DNA of 64,000 nt. It comes from JAJEBT01 sp965214975. GTDB taxonomy: Bacteria > Pseudomonadota > Alphaproteobacteria > MPNO01 > UBA830. Below, piece by piece: positions 18,331 through 26,564 of this stretch. Location of the stretch: NCBI GenBank assembly GCA_965214975.1, contig OZ244055.1, forward strand, positions 3,658,001 to 3,722,000, read 5' to 3'. The notes below the pieces were generated by a model. It ran no database searches. It was not told where the DNA came from and saw only the letters and a program-made list of their open reading frames with translations. The position numbers were made by a program, and so were the translations under genes. How positions within the stretch are numbered: position 1 is the stretch's first letter; each line of letters opens with the position of its first letter.

Positions 18331-18368
18331 GATTCCGAATCTACATCACGTCGCCGAAGTCCGCCAGC
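18331..18368 (-). promoter_or_regulatory. conserved promoter/operator-like block, copy D
   Basis: TAGATT hexamer with overlapping GATTCGGAATC palindrome, 152 bases upstream of gene D, as at copies A and C. The 45-bp repeat at 18379-18422 lies directly beyond it. Confidence 0.45.
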
Positions 18369-18378
18369 GGCGGCCCGA

Positions 18379-18422
18379 TGTTCGCTTTTGTCCGCAAGTG
18401 TTCGCGCTTTGCCGTGCGGTTC
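18379..18422. repeat. 45-bp intergenic repeat, copy 2
   Basis: GATGTTCGCTTTTGTCCGCA followed by AGTGTTCGCGCTTTGCCGTG; see 8272 and 19627. Confidence 0.6.
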
Positions 18423-18591
18423 CGGACGGCGCGTCGGCCGTCCCCGCGCCGAAGTCCGCGTGAGAGCGCGTTACGGAGGCGGCGCCCGGAACGCGACGCG
18501 GCCGCCCGCCCGGCCGCGGCTGGACGAAACGTCGGCGACCCGTCGGGCGACGGCTTCCGCTCGCGCCTGACGCGCCGCCCGCTCGGACGTT

Positions 18592-18700
18592 CGCACCCGT
18601 TCGCGGATGTCCGACGATCGTCGTGACCCGGAGCCCGCCGCGACGGTGCGGTCCTCCGTCCACCGGACGTGACGGGGCCTGGGGGAAACGGCGATGCCCG
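18592..18700. repeat. ~110-bp block downstream of family genes, copy 3
   Basis: Same block as at 17340, ending about 25 bases from the stop of gene E. The CGTCCACCGGACGTGACGGG core is identical to copy 2. Confidence 0.6.
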
Positions 18701-18723
18701 ACAGGCGCCAACGGCCTGAGGTG

Positions 18724-19405
18724 TCAGCCCCTCGCCTGAACGAAAACGGGGTCGCCCTGATCCCAGGCGGGGCCGGCATCCTTCCCGGCCCTCCGCCGCC
18801 TCTCCGTTTCCGCCCTCGTGGGAAAGAGCTTGCGGATCTTCACGAAACGCGGGTCGGGGGTGCGGTCGAGCTCCAGCTTCGCCCTCCAGACGGCCGCGGG
18901 ATCCCAGACGATCACGCAGCTGAAGTCGCCGTGGATCTCGCCGCCTCCGCTCGGCGTCTTCCATTTGCGATTGTACTCCCGCCGGTTCGAGGGGAACCAA
19001 AGGCTGCGCCAATGCCCGACACGAGTGGACTCGTCCACGGCCAGTGGTCCCGCGCCGAGTGCGCTCGTGACCTCGCGCGCGGCCGCCTCCCCGCCGTAAT
19101 GGATCTCCACGGCGACCATCTCCATGGAGAACGGCACGCAGCCGACCAGGCCGCCGTTCCCGTAATGCTCGACGACCATGTCGGTTTTCGTGGGCGTGGC
19201 CAGCCCGTTCTCGTACAGCGCCATTCCCAGCGGCGAGAGGGGGATCAGGAGCGCGCGCCTCCGCCAGAAGCCGGAGACACTCCGTCGCGCCCGGACACGC
19301 CCCAGCGTCCCCGCCTCCGTCCCGGCGGCCGGCGGTCGCAGCCGCTTCCTCGGCCGGCGCATCGCCCGCGGCTTCCCCCGCCGCCGCGTCTTCATGCATC
19401 GTCAT
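18724..19405 (-). pseudogene. repeat-family gene E, frameshifted in a GC-dinucleotide tract
   Basis: The start (MTMHEDAAAGEAAGDAPAEE ... CPGATECLRLLAEAR) and the remainder (LLIPLSPLGMALYENGLATP ... FVKIRKLFPTRAETERRR) lie in different frames. The switch falls at ~19249-19258, where the (GC)n tract found in B and C (CGCGCGCGCGCC) is shortened by two bases. Everything else matches the family. This is a slippage-prone site, so the frameshift could be a fixed mutation, a phase-variable state or a sequencing error. Confidence 0.75.
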
Positions 19406-19536
19406 GGCGTCCACCTTCCCGCCGGCCCGCCGCCGGAGTCCCGCGATCCCCTCCGCCCCCCGGCCAGCCCGCAGTCGCACCGGAGCCAGTGCCGCGTCCA
19501 CACCCGAGGCCGAGGCGTCGGATCCGGCCGCACGCT

Positions 19537-19575
19537 GATTCCGAGTCTACCTCACGTCGCCGAAGCCCGCCAGCG
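19537..19575 (-). promoter_or_regulatory. conserved promoter/operator-like block, copy E
   Basis: As at copies A, C and D, but the palindrome has one change (GATTCCGAGTC on the + strand). It lies 132 bases upstream of gene E. Confidence 0.4.
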
Positions 19576-19626
19576 GATCCGCGCCGGCGGAGGCCTTCGA
19601 GCCCGCGATCCCCCCGCCGCCCGCCC

Positions 19627-19671
19627 GATGTTCGCTTTTGTCCGCAAGTGTTCGCGCTTTGCCGTGCGGTT
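19627..19671. repeat. 45-bp intergenic repeat, copy 3
   Basis: GATGTTCGCTTTTGTCCGCA followed by AGTGTTCGCGCTTTGCCGTG, 80 bases beyond the promoter block of gene E. Confidence 0.6.
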
Positions 19672-19797
19672 CGAAGCGGCGTGTCGGCCCGTCCTGTGCA
19701 GCGTGCCGCGTGAGAGCGCGTCACGGAGGCGGTGGCGCCCGGAACGCGACGCGGCCGCCCGCGAGGCCTCCTCTTTCCGCAGCCTTTCCACGCATCG

Positions 19798-20143
19798 TCA
19801 AAGCCCCAGCCCTCTCGACAGCCGCGCGCAGGTCTCCTCCGGGTCCGCCGCAGGATCCGCGGTGCGCTCGGGATGGGCCGCGAGCAGCCTCCCGATTTCC
19901 GCGGCGCCGGCCTTTCGGTCCATCGACCCGATGGCGCGGGCGCGCCCCCTCGCCGACGAGCATCCGCGCCGCCACGATCGCGGCAATGCGTTCGCGATTG
20001 TTGCGCTTCGCGGCGTCGAGATAGGCGTCGATCAGGTGTCGCTCCCAACTGCCGTCCCCGTTCTCCGCGACGCCAGCGTCCCGCAGCTCCGCAGGCGGGC
20101 CGAGTTCGGCGATCTCGCGGAGCGTCGGCCCGGTGTCCGTCAT
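19798..20143 (-). pseudogene. unrecognised small gene, apparently frameshifted
   Basis: The start reads MTDTGPTLREIAELGPPAEL ... SWERHLIDAYLDAAKRNNRE ... AARMLVGEG. A second frame continues as ARAIGSMDRKAGAAEIGRLL ... EETCARLSRGLGL, stop at 19798. Joined near 19950, they make a ~115-residue helical protein with sensible amino-acid use; each alone becomes Arg/Gly/Pro-rich junk. I do not recognise the family. It is divergent from the gene at 20175, with 31 bases between the starts. Confidence 0.45.
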
Positions 20144-20174
20144 GCCGTCGCGGTAGTCCGCCTCCGTCGGCGGA

Positions 20175-20423
20175 ATGACGACGCTGAGCTACCAGGACGT
20201 GCTCGAGAAGCTGGCCCCGTCACTGCGGCGCCGGGTGGACGACGGCGCCGCCGTCGAGGATCTGGCAGCCGAACTCTGCAGGCACGGCATCAGGGTCGGC
20301 GGCGTCCGGCTGCGGACCTTTCTCGACACCGGCAGACTCGATTCCCCCGAGGAGGAGGAGACCGCCGGGCAGCCCCGCGGGGAGGCCGTTCCCCCCGCCG
20401 CGGAGACCCCGCAGCCGGAGTAA
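20175..20423 (+). CDS. small hypothetical protein with HTH-like segment
   Basis: An 82-residue product. Residues 1-50 (YQDVLEKLAPSLRRRVDDGA, then ELCRHGIRVGGVRLRTFL) resemble the helix-turn-helix start of small plasmid mobilisation or accessory proteins, whose sequence runs like 'EL...GI...TLR.YL'. The C-terminal third is acidic and proline-rich. It is the only + strand gene in this zone and diverges from the gene at 19798-20143. The start has only a weak GGCGG ahead of it. Function not assigned. Confidence 0.5.
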   Translation: MTTLSYQDVLEKLAPSLRRRVDDGAAVEDLAAELCRHGIRVGGVRLRTFLDTGRLDSPEEEETAGQPRGEAVPPAAETPQPE

Positions 20424-20748
20424 GGAGGTGGCCCGGGCGCCGACGGCAGGATCGTGTTCCAGGCGCCGCGACCGCGTCCCAGCGGCGTCGGGTTTCCCTC
20501 GCCCGGAGGCGCGGTTCCGCCCGTCTTCCCGGCGGGGGACCAGCGTTCCGGCATGCCGGCGACGTCCCCCGGCGGGCCGCGGGAACCGGCGGGAGGGCGG
20601 TTCCGTTCACCTTTCCTTCGGGGCCGGCCGCGGCCCTTCGCCCGGTCGCGGGCGACGCGTCTCCGGCGCCGGGAGGCGGTCTTCGCGCTGTCAGGCTCCG
20701 CGCGCCGGTTCCGGCGCGTCGGCCCGGTGGCCGGGACTGGCCGGCGGC
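20424..20748. repeat. duplicated non-coding block, left copy
   Basis: Bases ~20470-20640 match 26010-26180 closely, including GCATGCCGGCGACGTCCCCC and TTCCGTTCACCTTTCCTTCG. One-base differences break every long frame between the copies, so I call no gene. It lies downstream of the small gene pair, which is duplicated with it. Confidence 0.55.
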
Positions 20749-21021
20749 TCAGCCGTCGTCGGACAGGCCGGGCTCCTCGGGCGCGAGAACGACGAGACTC
20801 TCGATCTCCTCGAACTCGAAGACCTCGATCTCCCCGTCCCGGTCCCACTGCACGGTCGCCAGGTTCCCGTCGACCGACAGGACGACTCCGTCCAGATTCT
20901 CCTCGGGTTTCGCGGGGTTGTCATACGCCAGCCGCGTCCCGGCGACGATCTCGACCGGATCGTGAAAACCGACCGCGTCCGTCCTCCATTCGGGGATTTT
21001 CATCACTCGCCTCTCGGTCAC
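20749..21021 (-). CDS. small acidic protein, duplicated pair member 1 (left copy)
   Basis: About 90 residues, acidic at the C-terminus. The core GFHDPVEIVAGTRLAYDNPAKP, continuing through LDGVVLSVDGNLATVQWDRD to EIEVFEFEEIESLVV, looks like a small beta-barrel (Tudor/SH3-like hypothetical). The GTG at 21021 overlaps the upstream stop (GTGA), indicating translational coupling; ATG 21003 is an alternative. A paralogue with the same neighbours is at 26292-26564. Family not recognised. Confidence 0.65.
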   Translation of the reverse strand: MTERRVMKIPEWRTDAVGFHDPVEIVAGTRLAYDNPAKPEENLDGVVLSVDGNLATVQWDRDGEIEVFEFEEIESLVVLAPEEPGLSDDG

Positions 21022-21344
21022 GGACGCCACCCGCCCGCGGCATCGCGGACGGGGACTTCATGCGCGTCCGCGGCGCGTTGCGGGGACGCCGCCAAGCGCT
21101 CGCGCCCGGCCTCGTCCGTCCATGCGGCCCGGCGCGCGCCGTAGCCGTCGAACACGTCCGCAGACTGCTCGATTGTATCGCCGCCGCGCAGCGTGTCATC
21201 CCCGACGTCATCCCCGATGACAGTCTCGACGCGGACGCGGATCCGACCGTCTCCGACGGCCTCGACGTCGCCCCGGACGAGCCTCCGGCCGTCGAGCCTC
21301 ACGCCTCCCTCCCCGCCGCTCCATCGCGGTTCGATCCACGACAC
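21018..21344 (-). CDS. hypothetical protein, duplicated pair member 2 (left copy)
   Basis: From GTG 21344, 108 residues: VSWIEPRWSGGEGGVRLDGR, RRLVRGDVEAVGDGRIRVRV, ETVIGDDVGDDTLRGGDTIE, then FDGYGARRAAWTDEAGRERL. Strands followed by a charged helical tail; no known domain recognised. The paralogue at 26561-26887 shares ~85% of residues and the same coupling to the small acidic gene, so the pair is inherited as a unit. An in-frame start further upstream exists but lies outside the conserved part. Confidence 0.6.
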   Translation of the reverse strand: MSWIEPRWSGGEGGVRLDGRRLVRGDVEAVGDGRIRVRVETVIGDDVGDDTLRGGDTIEQSADVFDGYGARRAAWTDEAGRERLAASPQRAADAHEVPVRDAAGGWRP

Positions 21345-21417
21345 GCGGTCGCTGGCAACCACGTTCGAGCCGCACTCGATGCCGTGACCGGACCTCGAGA
21401 TGGTTCCGCCCCGTCGC

Positions 21418-21579
21418 CAGGGCGATCCCACGCTGGCCGAACATCCGCTGTAGTCGGGACGGGGCGCTCCCGTCCGGGTCATCACCGCGGTCTGCGGGCT
21501 CCGAGGGCGTCACCGATCGGACGGATCCCGTCATCCGGGCGACCGAGTCGGTCCGGAACCGCAGCGTGGGATCACCCTG
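21418..21579. mobile_element. MITE-like element, copy 2 (ISAs1-type ends)
   Basis: 162 bp with 18-bp inverted ends (CAGGGCGATCCCACGCTG at the left; one mismatch to the right end) and a perfect 10-bp target duplication, GCCCCGTCGC, at 21408-21417 and 21580-21589. Its interior matches copy 1 at 7115-7286. It inserted just beyond the conserved end of the ardC pseudogene. Confidence 0.85.
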
Positions 21580-21668
21580 GCCCCGTCGCGGAACCGCGGC
21601 CGCCCCGCCATCCTCGCCCGCCGGCGGGAAGCTCTCTCCCCTGTCCGGCACGCCCACGCTCCGCGGGA

Positions 21669-22496
21669 CTCCCGTCAGACGGTCCGCCGCCCGCTCCGCG
21701 TCCGCGGCGGCGCGGCAGAACGCGTGCGGATCGCTTTCGAGGATCTCCAGGCAGGCTTCGGCGAGACGGGCGTCATCGTCGCGCGGCAGCACGACCAGGC
21801 CGAGCCTGGCGGCGACGATCGCCGTCCCGATCTCGGCGACGAGATCCTCGATCGCCCGGGCGCGGAGGTCGTCCGTGCCGTCCGCCGCTCCGGTTCGGGC
21901 CAGCCGCCCCGGCGCTCCGGTCCGGCGGACCAGTTCGCGCGCGAGCGTCGAATGGTAGCCGTCCTCGGTTCGGAACAGATGCCGATCCGGCATGTGGACG
22001 CGATCGGCACGCGGGTCGTAGCGCGTCTCGTCGCTCCCGTGCCGCACGTCCGCCCCGGACGCCTGCACGAACGCCTCCATGAGATCGTATCGCTCGTGGA
22101 GCGGCGGGGTGTCCGTCCTTCCGACGAGATAGCGGGCCGGAATCCCGTCGACCAGGTCCGCGTTGAAGACGGGATACAGCCTCCTGACCGCCCTGGCGCC
22201 CCGCTTCCCGGCAAGGCGACCCAGCACGAGAACCCCGCCGCCCGCGTCGTCCCGGACGCGCCCGCCCAAACCGGCCACCCGGCCAGCCGTCATCCAGCAC
22301 GACTACATGTATCAGCCCCCTTCGCCGCCGTCCACAGCGAGAGAGCGCTGACGCCCCTCCAGAGGCGTCCGCTGCTCTGCAGCGGCAGCCCCGCCGGCTC
22401 GCCGTCCGGATCGGTCGGCGCTTCCCACGGCCGCCCGCCGTCGTGAAGCAGATCGATCAGGGGCGCCGCGATCTCGGCGCGGATGTCCGGGTCCAT
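21669..22496 (-). pseudogene. ArdC-like antirestriction gene, frameshifted and lacking HExxH
   Basis: ArdC proteins bind single-stranded DNA and protect incoming plasmids from restriction. The N-terminal part (22496 to ~22300) has a strong AGGGAGGA site and reads DIRAEIAAPLIDLLHDGGRP, then GLPLQSSGRLWRGVSALSLW, as in ArdC. A frameshift near 22300 separates it from the rest (WMTAGRVAGLGGRV, YPVFNADLVDGIPARY, MPDRHLFRTEDGYHSTLARE, EDLVAEIGTAIVAARLGL). The metal-binding HELxH of the zincin domain is RELVR here, so both histidines are gone. Two independent lesions indicate decay. A MITE lies at its downstream edge. Confidence 0.8.
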
Positions 22497-22670
22497 GACA
22501 GGTTCCTCCCTGGTTCGCCGGATGCGCCGCACCCGTTTCCGCCGCCGTTCCGCCGGCGTCCCGCGCCGGCGCGTCTCTCCGCCCCCGCCGTCACCGGGCG
22601 GCGTGCCATGCGCATGGCGCGCTTCACCCGCCGCCCGGGTTCCGGGCCGCGCCCGCCCGTCCGCTTCCGC

Positions 22671-24214
22671 TCACGGCGTGCCCCGCCGCAGCACGTCCGC
22701 GTCCGGGCCGTCGCGCAGCGCCATGGCGATCAGCGCCGCCTCGTCGAACCGCACCGCGATCGCGGGCTTCCGCGCCGTCCGTCCGCGGGAGATCTCGATG
22801 CGCTCGACGAGATCCCGCACCACGAGCAGCGCGTCGTGGCGGGCCTGCGGGTCGACGCCTCCCGCCGCGCGGACCAGCAGCTCGGCCCGCGACTGCAGCC
22901 GGTTCCAGAGCTCCCGCGCCGGGCGCCGGTCCGCGGCGACGCCCTTGATCTCCCTCAGGCGCCTCCGCAGGCCCGCCAGATCCCGTTCGAGCTCGGTCAC
23001 CCGCCGCCGGACGGTGTCGCCGCGATCCGCTTCCCGACGGTCCGGCGCTCGGCCTCGAGGGTCTCGTCCGCCCGCCCCAGCACCGCGGGCCAGTCCGCCC
23101 CGTGGGCGACGAACTCGCCGAGACGCGCCAGGGCCGCCGCCTCGACGGCCGCCACCGGGACCGATCCCCGGGAATCGCACAGCCCTCCCTCCCGGCGCGA
23201 GAGACACGAATAGCGCGCGGCGTTGTGGATCGTCGCCCTCCCGCCGCAGTGCCCGCACCGCATCCGGGCGGTCAGCGGCCGGGGATCCCCCCGCCGCCCG
23301 GCCGCGCCGCGCCCCTGGCCGGCGTCCCTCCGCAGCTGCACCCGGTCCCAGAGGTCGTCGTCGACGATCCGCAGCTCCTCGACCTGCGTCACGGTCCACT
23401 CGCTCCGGTCCACGGTCCGCGTCCTCCGCCGCCCGGTGCCGGGATCCCGCCGCGACCGCGTCCGCCCGAACATCAGGACGCCGCGGTAGAGATCGTTGCA
23501 GACGATGCCGTTCCTGCGCTGCCGGTGCCCGGTGATCGTGATCGCCTTCCACTCCCCGCCCCGGGGCGCCGGAATCCCCTCGGCGTTGAGCCGCGCCGCG
23601 ATCCAGCGGGAGCCCCGGCCGGCCGCGTACCAGCGGAAGATCCGGCGCACCACCTCCGCCTGCTCGGGCACGATCTCCCGAAGTCCCCGGACCACGCGCC
23701 CGTCGGCATCGATCCTCGGCGCCGCGCGGTACCCGTAGGACACGCCGCCGGCGGCTCTCCCGGCGCGGATGTTGCCCTCCATGCCGCGCCGGGTCTTCGC
23801 CACGAGCGCCGCCACGAACTCCTCGTTCATCACCCCCTTCAGGCCCACGTGCAGCGGATTGACCACGCCCTCCTGAACGGTCTCGAGGACCACGTCGCGG
23901 TACGCCCAGCGCTTGTACAGCGAGGCCAGGTCGGCGAGATCGCGGCTGATCCTGTCGAGCGCCTCGGCGAGGACGACGTCGACCTCCCCGTCGTCGCACG
24001 CCCGAAGCAGCTCCGCCAGCCCCGACCGGCCATGCATCGACGTCCCCGTCTCGGCCCGGTCGACGTACACGGTCACGTCGACGTCGCGCCCGGCGACGTG
24101 CCTGCGGCAGAGCGCCACCTGGTCCTCGATCGACCGGGGGTTCTGCTGCGCGGTGGAGTACCGCGCGTACACGGCGTACCGCGCCCGCTCCGAGCTGGCC
24201 ATGACGGGATGCAT
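22671..24214 (-). pseudogene. large serine recombinase, frameshifted near its C-terminus
   Basis: Site-specific recombinase of the large serine type, used to integrate or excise elements. The resolvase domain has the catalytic serine in YARYSTAQQNP and LDRISRDLADLA. The recombinase domain spans ~150-250 and a zinc ribbon (RCGHCGGR ... CLSRREGGLC) lies near 325-350. At ~23020-23040 the first frame ends (IAATPSGGG, stop), while the natural continuation VRRRVTELERDLAGLRRRL (coiled coil) through to DADVLRRGTP at 22671 is in the next frame. The 405-residue product keeps the catalytic and DNA-binding parts but loses the coiled-coil tail. The start may be ATG 24202. Confidence 0.82.
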
Positions 24215-24380
24215 CCGGTGGTGACGGCGGGGGAGAGTGGTCCGGGGCGAAGGAGGCTACCCCACCCGCCCGACGATTGCGACACGCCGCCGGGACGGTT
24301 CCGCGCCCGGTTCCGTCGGCGATGCGGGGTTCCGGCGAAGCCGGCCGCGTTTCGCGCCGACTTTCCGCCGCCGATTCGCG

Positions 24381-24388
24381 TACAATTG
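24381..24388 (+). promoter_or_regulatory. -10-like element containing CAATTG, upstream of the methyltransferase
   Basis: TACAAT at 24381-24386 is a good -10 hexamer in otherwise GC-rich DNA, 55 bases before the ATG at 24441; the -35 region (around CGACTT at 24358) is weak. The hexamer overlaps CAATTG (24383-24388), the recognition sequence of MunI, the relative of the downstream nuclease. Confidence 0.45.
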
Positions 24389-24440
24389 CAAAACGTGCGT
24401 CTGGTGCCGCAGACCGCTCCCAGCGAGGAACCCGGAAGCC

Positions 24441-25082
24441 ATGTCCGCCTCACTCGTCGTCCCGCCCGACGACCGGACGCCGGAACAGGCCGCCCGCGCC
24501 CCGCGGCGCGCGACCGGGCCCGACCGGCTGTTCCCGGAACTGCCCCGTGAGAGGTTCGACATCATCTATGCCGATCCGCCCTGGGACTACAAAGGCCAGT
24601 TGCAGCATGCCGGTCCCGGCAGCGGGGACACCGGCGGCGCGGTCCGCCACTATCCCACCGTGACCCTCGACCAGCTGAAGGAACTGGAAGTCCCGGGGAT
24701 CGCGGCCGACGACAGCCTGCTTTTCATGTGGTCCACGAGTCCGCACCTGGACCAGGCCGTCGATCTCGGCAAGGCGTGGGGGTTCGCGTGGGCCACGGTC
24801 GCGTTCGTGTGGGACAAGGTCCGCGTCAACCCCGGCTTCTACACGATGAGCCAGTGCGAGCTCTGCCTTGTCTTCAAGCACGGGAAGATCCCCGGCCCGC
24901 GGGGGGCGCGGAACGTCCGGCAACTGGTGAGCGAAAAGCGCAACGGCCACTCCGAGAAACCCCGGGAGGTCCGCAGGCGGATCGAGGCCATGTTCCCGTT
25001 CTCCAGGAAGATCGAGCTGTTCGCCCGGCTTCCGGCCCTGGATGGCTGGACCATGTGGGGGCTCGACGCTCATGGCGCGTGA
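24441..25082 (+). CDS. MT-A70-family adenine methyltransferase (MunI-like modification enzyme)
   Basis: Transfers a methyl group from S-adenosylmethionine to adenine N6 in DNA. The 213-residue protein has the catalytic DPPW motif in FDIIYADPPWDYKG (~residues 40-53), followed by LKELEVPGIAADDSLLFMW, LGKAWGFAWATVAFVWDK and the C-terminal REVRRRIEAMFPFSRKIELF segment, all typical of MT-A70 proteins. M.MunI is a known restriction-modification member of this family. The gene overlaps the endonuclease gene by 11 bases. The endonuclease neighbour makes a protective role far more likely than RNA modification. The ATG was chosen at the start of the conserved product; the in-frame region upstream contains the promoter. 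Confidence 0.88.
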   Translation: MSASLVVPPDDRTPEQAARAPRRATGPDRLFPELPRERFDIIYADPPWDYKGQLQHAGPGSGDTGGAVRHYPTVTLDQLKELEVPGIAADDSLLFMWSTSPHLDQAVDLGKAWGFAWATVAFVWDKVRVNPGFYTMSQCELCLVFKHGKIPGPRGARNVRQLVSEKRNGHSEKPREVRRRIEAMFPFSRKIELFARLPALDGWTMWGLDAHGA

Positions 25083-25599
25083 ACACCTGTCCGGGCGCGA
25101 CGAATGGCAGGGAAAAGGGGTTGCGCGGGGCGCGGGCGCGGAGGACGTGTTTCACGCGGTCATGCGCCCGCATCTGACGGGCCTGGGCATGGAACCGGCC
25201 CGTCGCCCGAGAACGCTCTCCGGCATCTACGGGAAAACCGGGACGGGACGACCGCACGGCATTCGCCCGGAGTACGAGATTCACAATCCGGCGACCGGCA
25301 AGCGCGTATGGGTCGAGATCAAGCGCCAGCGGGCGGCGGGGAACGCCCACGAGAGAGCGTGCAAGCACTTCATGCCCGGCATCGTCCGGTCGGCCCGCGA
25401 GATCGGGAAGCACCCCCCGGGCGTGATCCCCTTCTGGCTGGTCTTCACCAACGGGATCGCCCGCGACCCGATCTATCGGCAGGAGATCACGCACTGGTTC
25501 CGGGGCTGCGAGTCGAACGTCATGCTGTGGCGGTCGGTGGACGACCACAAGGAAATCATGGCGCACTTCGACACCGGCATCGCCTCGTTGCTCGAATGA
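25072..25599 (+). CDS. MunI-like type II restriction endonuclease
   Basis: A 175-residue homologue of R.MunI, which cuts C^AATTG. Shared blocks: HLSGRDEWQ near the start, GNAHERACKHFMPGIV (~89-104), IPFWLVFTNGIARDP, and YRQEITHWFRG followed by NVMLWRS. The PD-(D/E)XK site is PEYEI ... WVEIKRQ, giving E67, E82 and K84. R.MunI has aspartate at the first position, so this is a D-to-E variant. It is shorter than R.MunI (~200 residues), with a reduced loop after the N-terminal helix. Translational overlap with the methyltransferase suggests the modification enzyme is made first. Homology is from memory of the MunI sequence; specificity is inferred. Confidence 0.83.
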   Translation: MAREHLSGRDEWQGKGVARGAGAEDVFHAVMRPHLTGLGMEPARRPRTLSGIYGKTGTGRPHGIRPEYEIHNPATGKRVWVEIKRQRAAGNAHERACKHFMPGIVRSAREIGKHPPGVIPFWLVFTNGIARDPIYRQEITHWFRGCESNVMLWRSVDDHKEIMAHFDTGIASLLE

Positions 25600-26291
25600 C
25601 CCGCCGCCGGGACCGGCGCGCGATCCAGCCTCCCGAGCCGCCCGACGCGGTGGCCTGTCGCGACCCCCGCGCCCGCGAACGCGGCGCTTGCTGCAGCCGC
25701 GCAGCCGATCCCCCGGGCGGCGCGCCCGCGATCCGGAGGCCGCGCCGTCGCTGACGTCGGTCCGGGATCCGAAGGGATTTGGCGCGGTTCCCGCGCCTGA
25801 CGGCGTCATCCGCCCGCCCGCATCCCGGAGCTTCGGCCGCGTGCCGTCCCCGCCCGCCGGCCCGTCCGCAGCGGCTCTTTCCGGCTCCTCCGGCTCCATT
25901 CCGCCGGGATCGTCGGTCTCCCGTTGGTCGCTCCGGGGACGGGCGTGGACGTGCAGCCAGTCGTGGAGAGTGCTCGCAGGCCCGCGACGGCGGGATCGCG
26001 TTCCGGGCGTCGCGACCGCGTCCGGGCGGCGTCGGGTTCCCCTCGTCCGGCGGCGCGGTTCCGCCCGTCTTTTCGGCGGGGGCCGGCGCTCCGGCATGCC
26101 GGCGACGTCCCCCGGCGGGCCGCGGAAACCCGCGGGAGGGCGGTTCCGTTCACCTTTCCTTCGGGGTTGTTCCCGGCCCTCCCCCCGCCGCCCGTCGGAG
26201 CGGTTCCGCCCGGCTTGCCGTGGAGGTTCGCGCCGCCCCGCCGCGCGCTCCGGTTCCGGCCCGTCGGCCCCGTGGCGGGGCCGGGGACGGC
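25600..26291. repeat. 692-base stretch including the right copy of the duplicated block
   Basis: No convincing gene on either strand. The right two-thirds (~26010-26290) is the duplicate of 20470-20748. Frames here are long only because of the GC content and are not conserved between copies. Confidence 0.55.
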
Positions 26292-26564
26292 TCAGTCGTC
26301 GTCGGACAGACCGAGTTCCTCGCGCGTGAGGACGGCGAGATCCTCGAGATCCTCGACGTCGAAGACCTCGATCTCCCCGTCCTGGTCCCACCGCACGGTC
26401 GCCTCGTTGCCGTCGACCGACAGGACGACTCCGTCCAGATTCTGTTCGGGTTTCGCGGGGTTGTGAGCCGCCAGCCGCATCCCGGCGACGATCTCGACCG
26501 GGTCGTGAAAACCGGCCACGCCCGCCCTCCTTTTGGGGGTTTTCATCACTCGCCTTTCGGTCAC
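26292..26564 (-). CDS. small acidic protein, duplicated pair member 1 (right copy)
   Basis: 90 residues from GTG 26564 (or 84 from ATG 26546). GFHDPVEIVAGMRLAAHNPA, then LDGVVLSVDGNEATVRWDQD and GEIEVFDVEDLEDLAVLTRE. About three-quarters identical to the left copy at 20749-21021. The conserved strand pattern and conservative changes (Q/E, D/E) support a real, selected gene. The start codon overlaps the preceding stop. Confidence 0.65.
   Translation of the reverse strand: MTERRVMKTPKRRAGVAGFHDPVEIVAGMRLAAHNPAKPEQNLDGVVLSVDGNEATVRWDQDGEIEVFDVEDLEDLAVLTREELGLSDDD

Noticed and set aside
13560..18700. CRISPR array from the repeated intergenic blocks
   Set aside because: Copies are ~1-4 kb apart, over 100 bp long and gene-associated, with no spacer structure or cas genes.
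20290..20610. Gene starting MNGTALP on the - strand (also at 25806-26153)
   Set aside because: The first ~20 codons match between the copies, but one-base indels then shift the frame and the products diverge completely.
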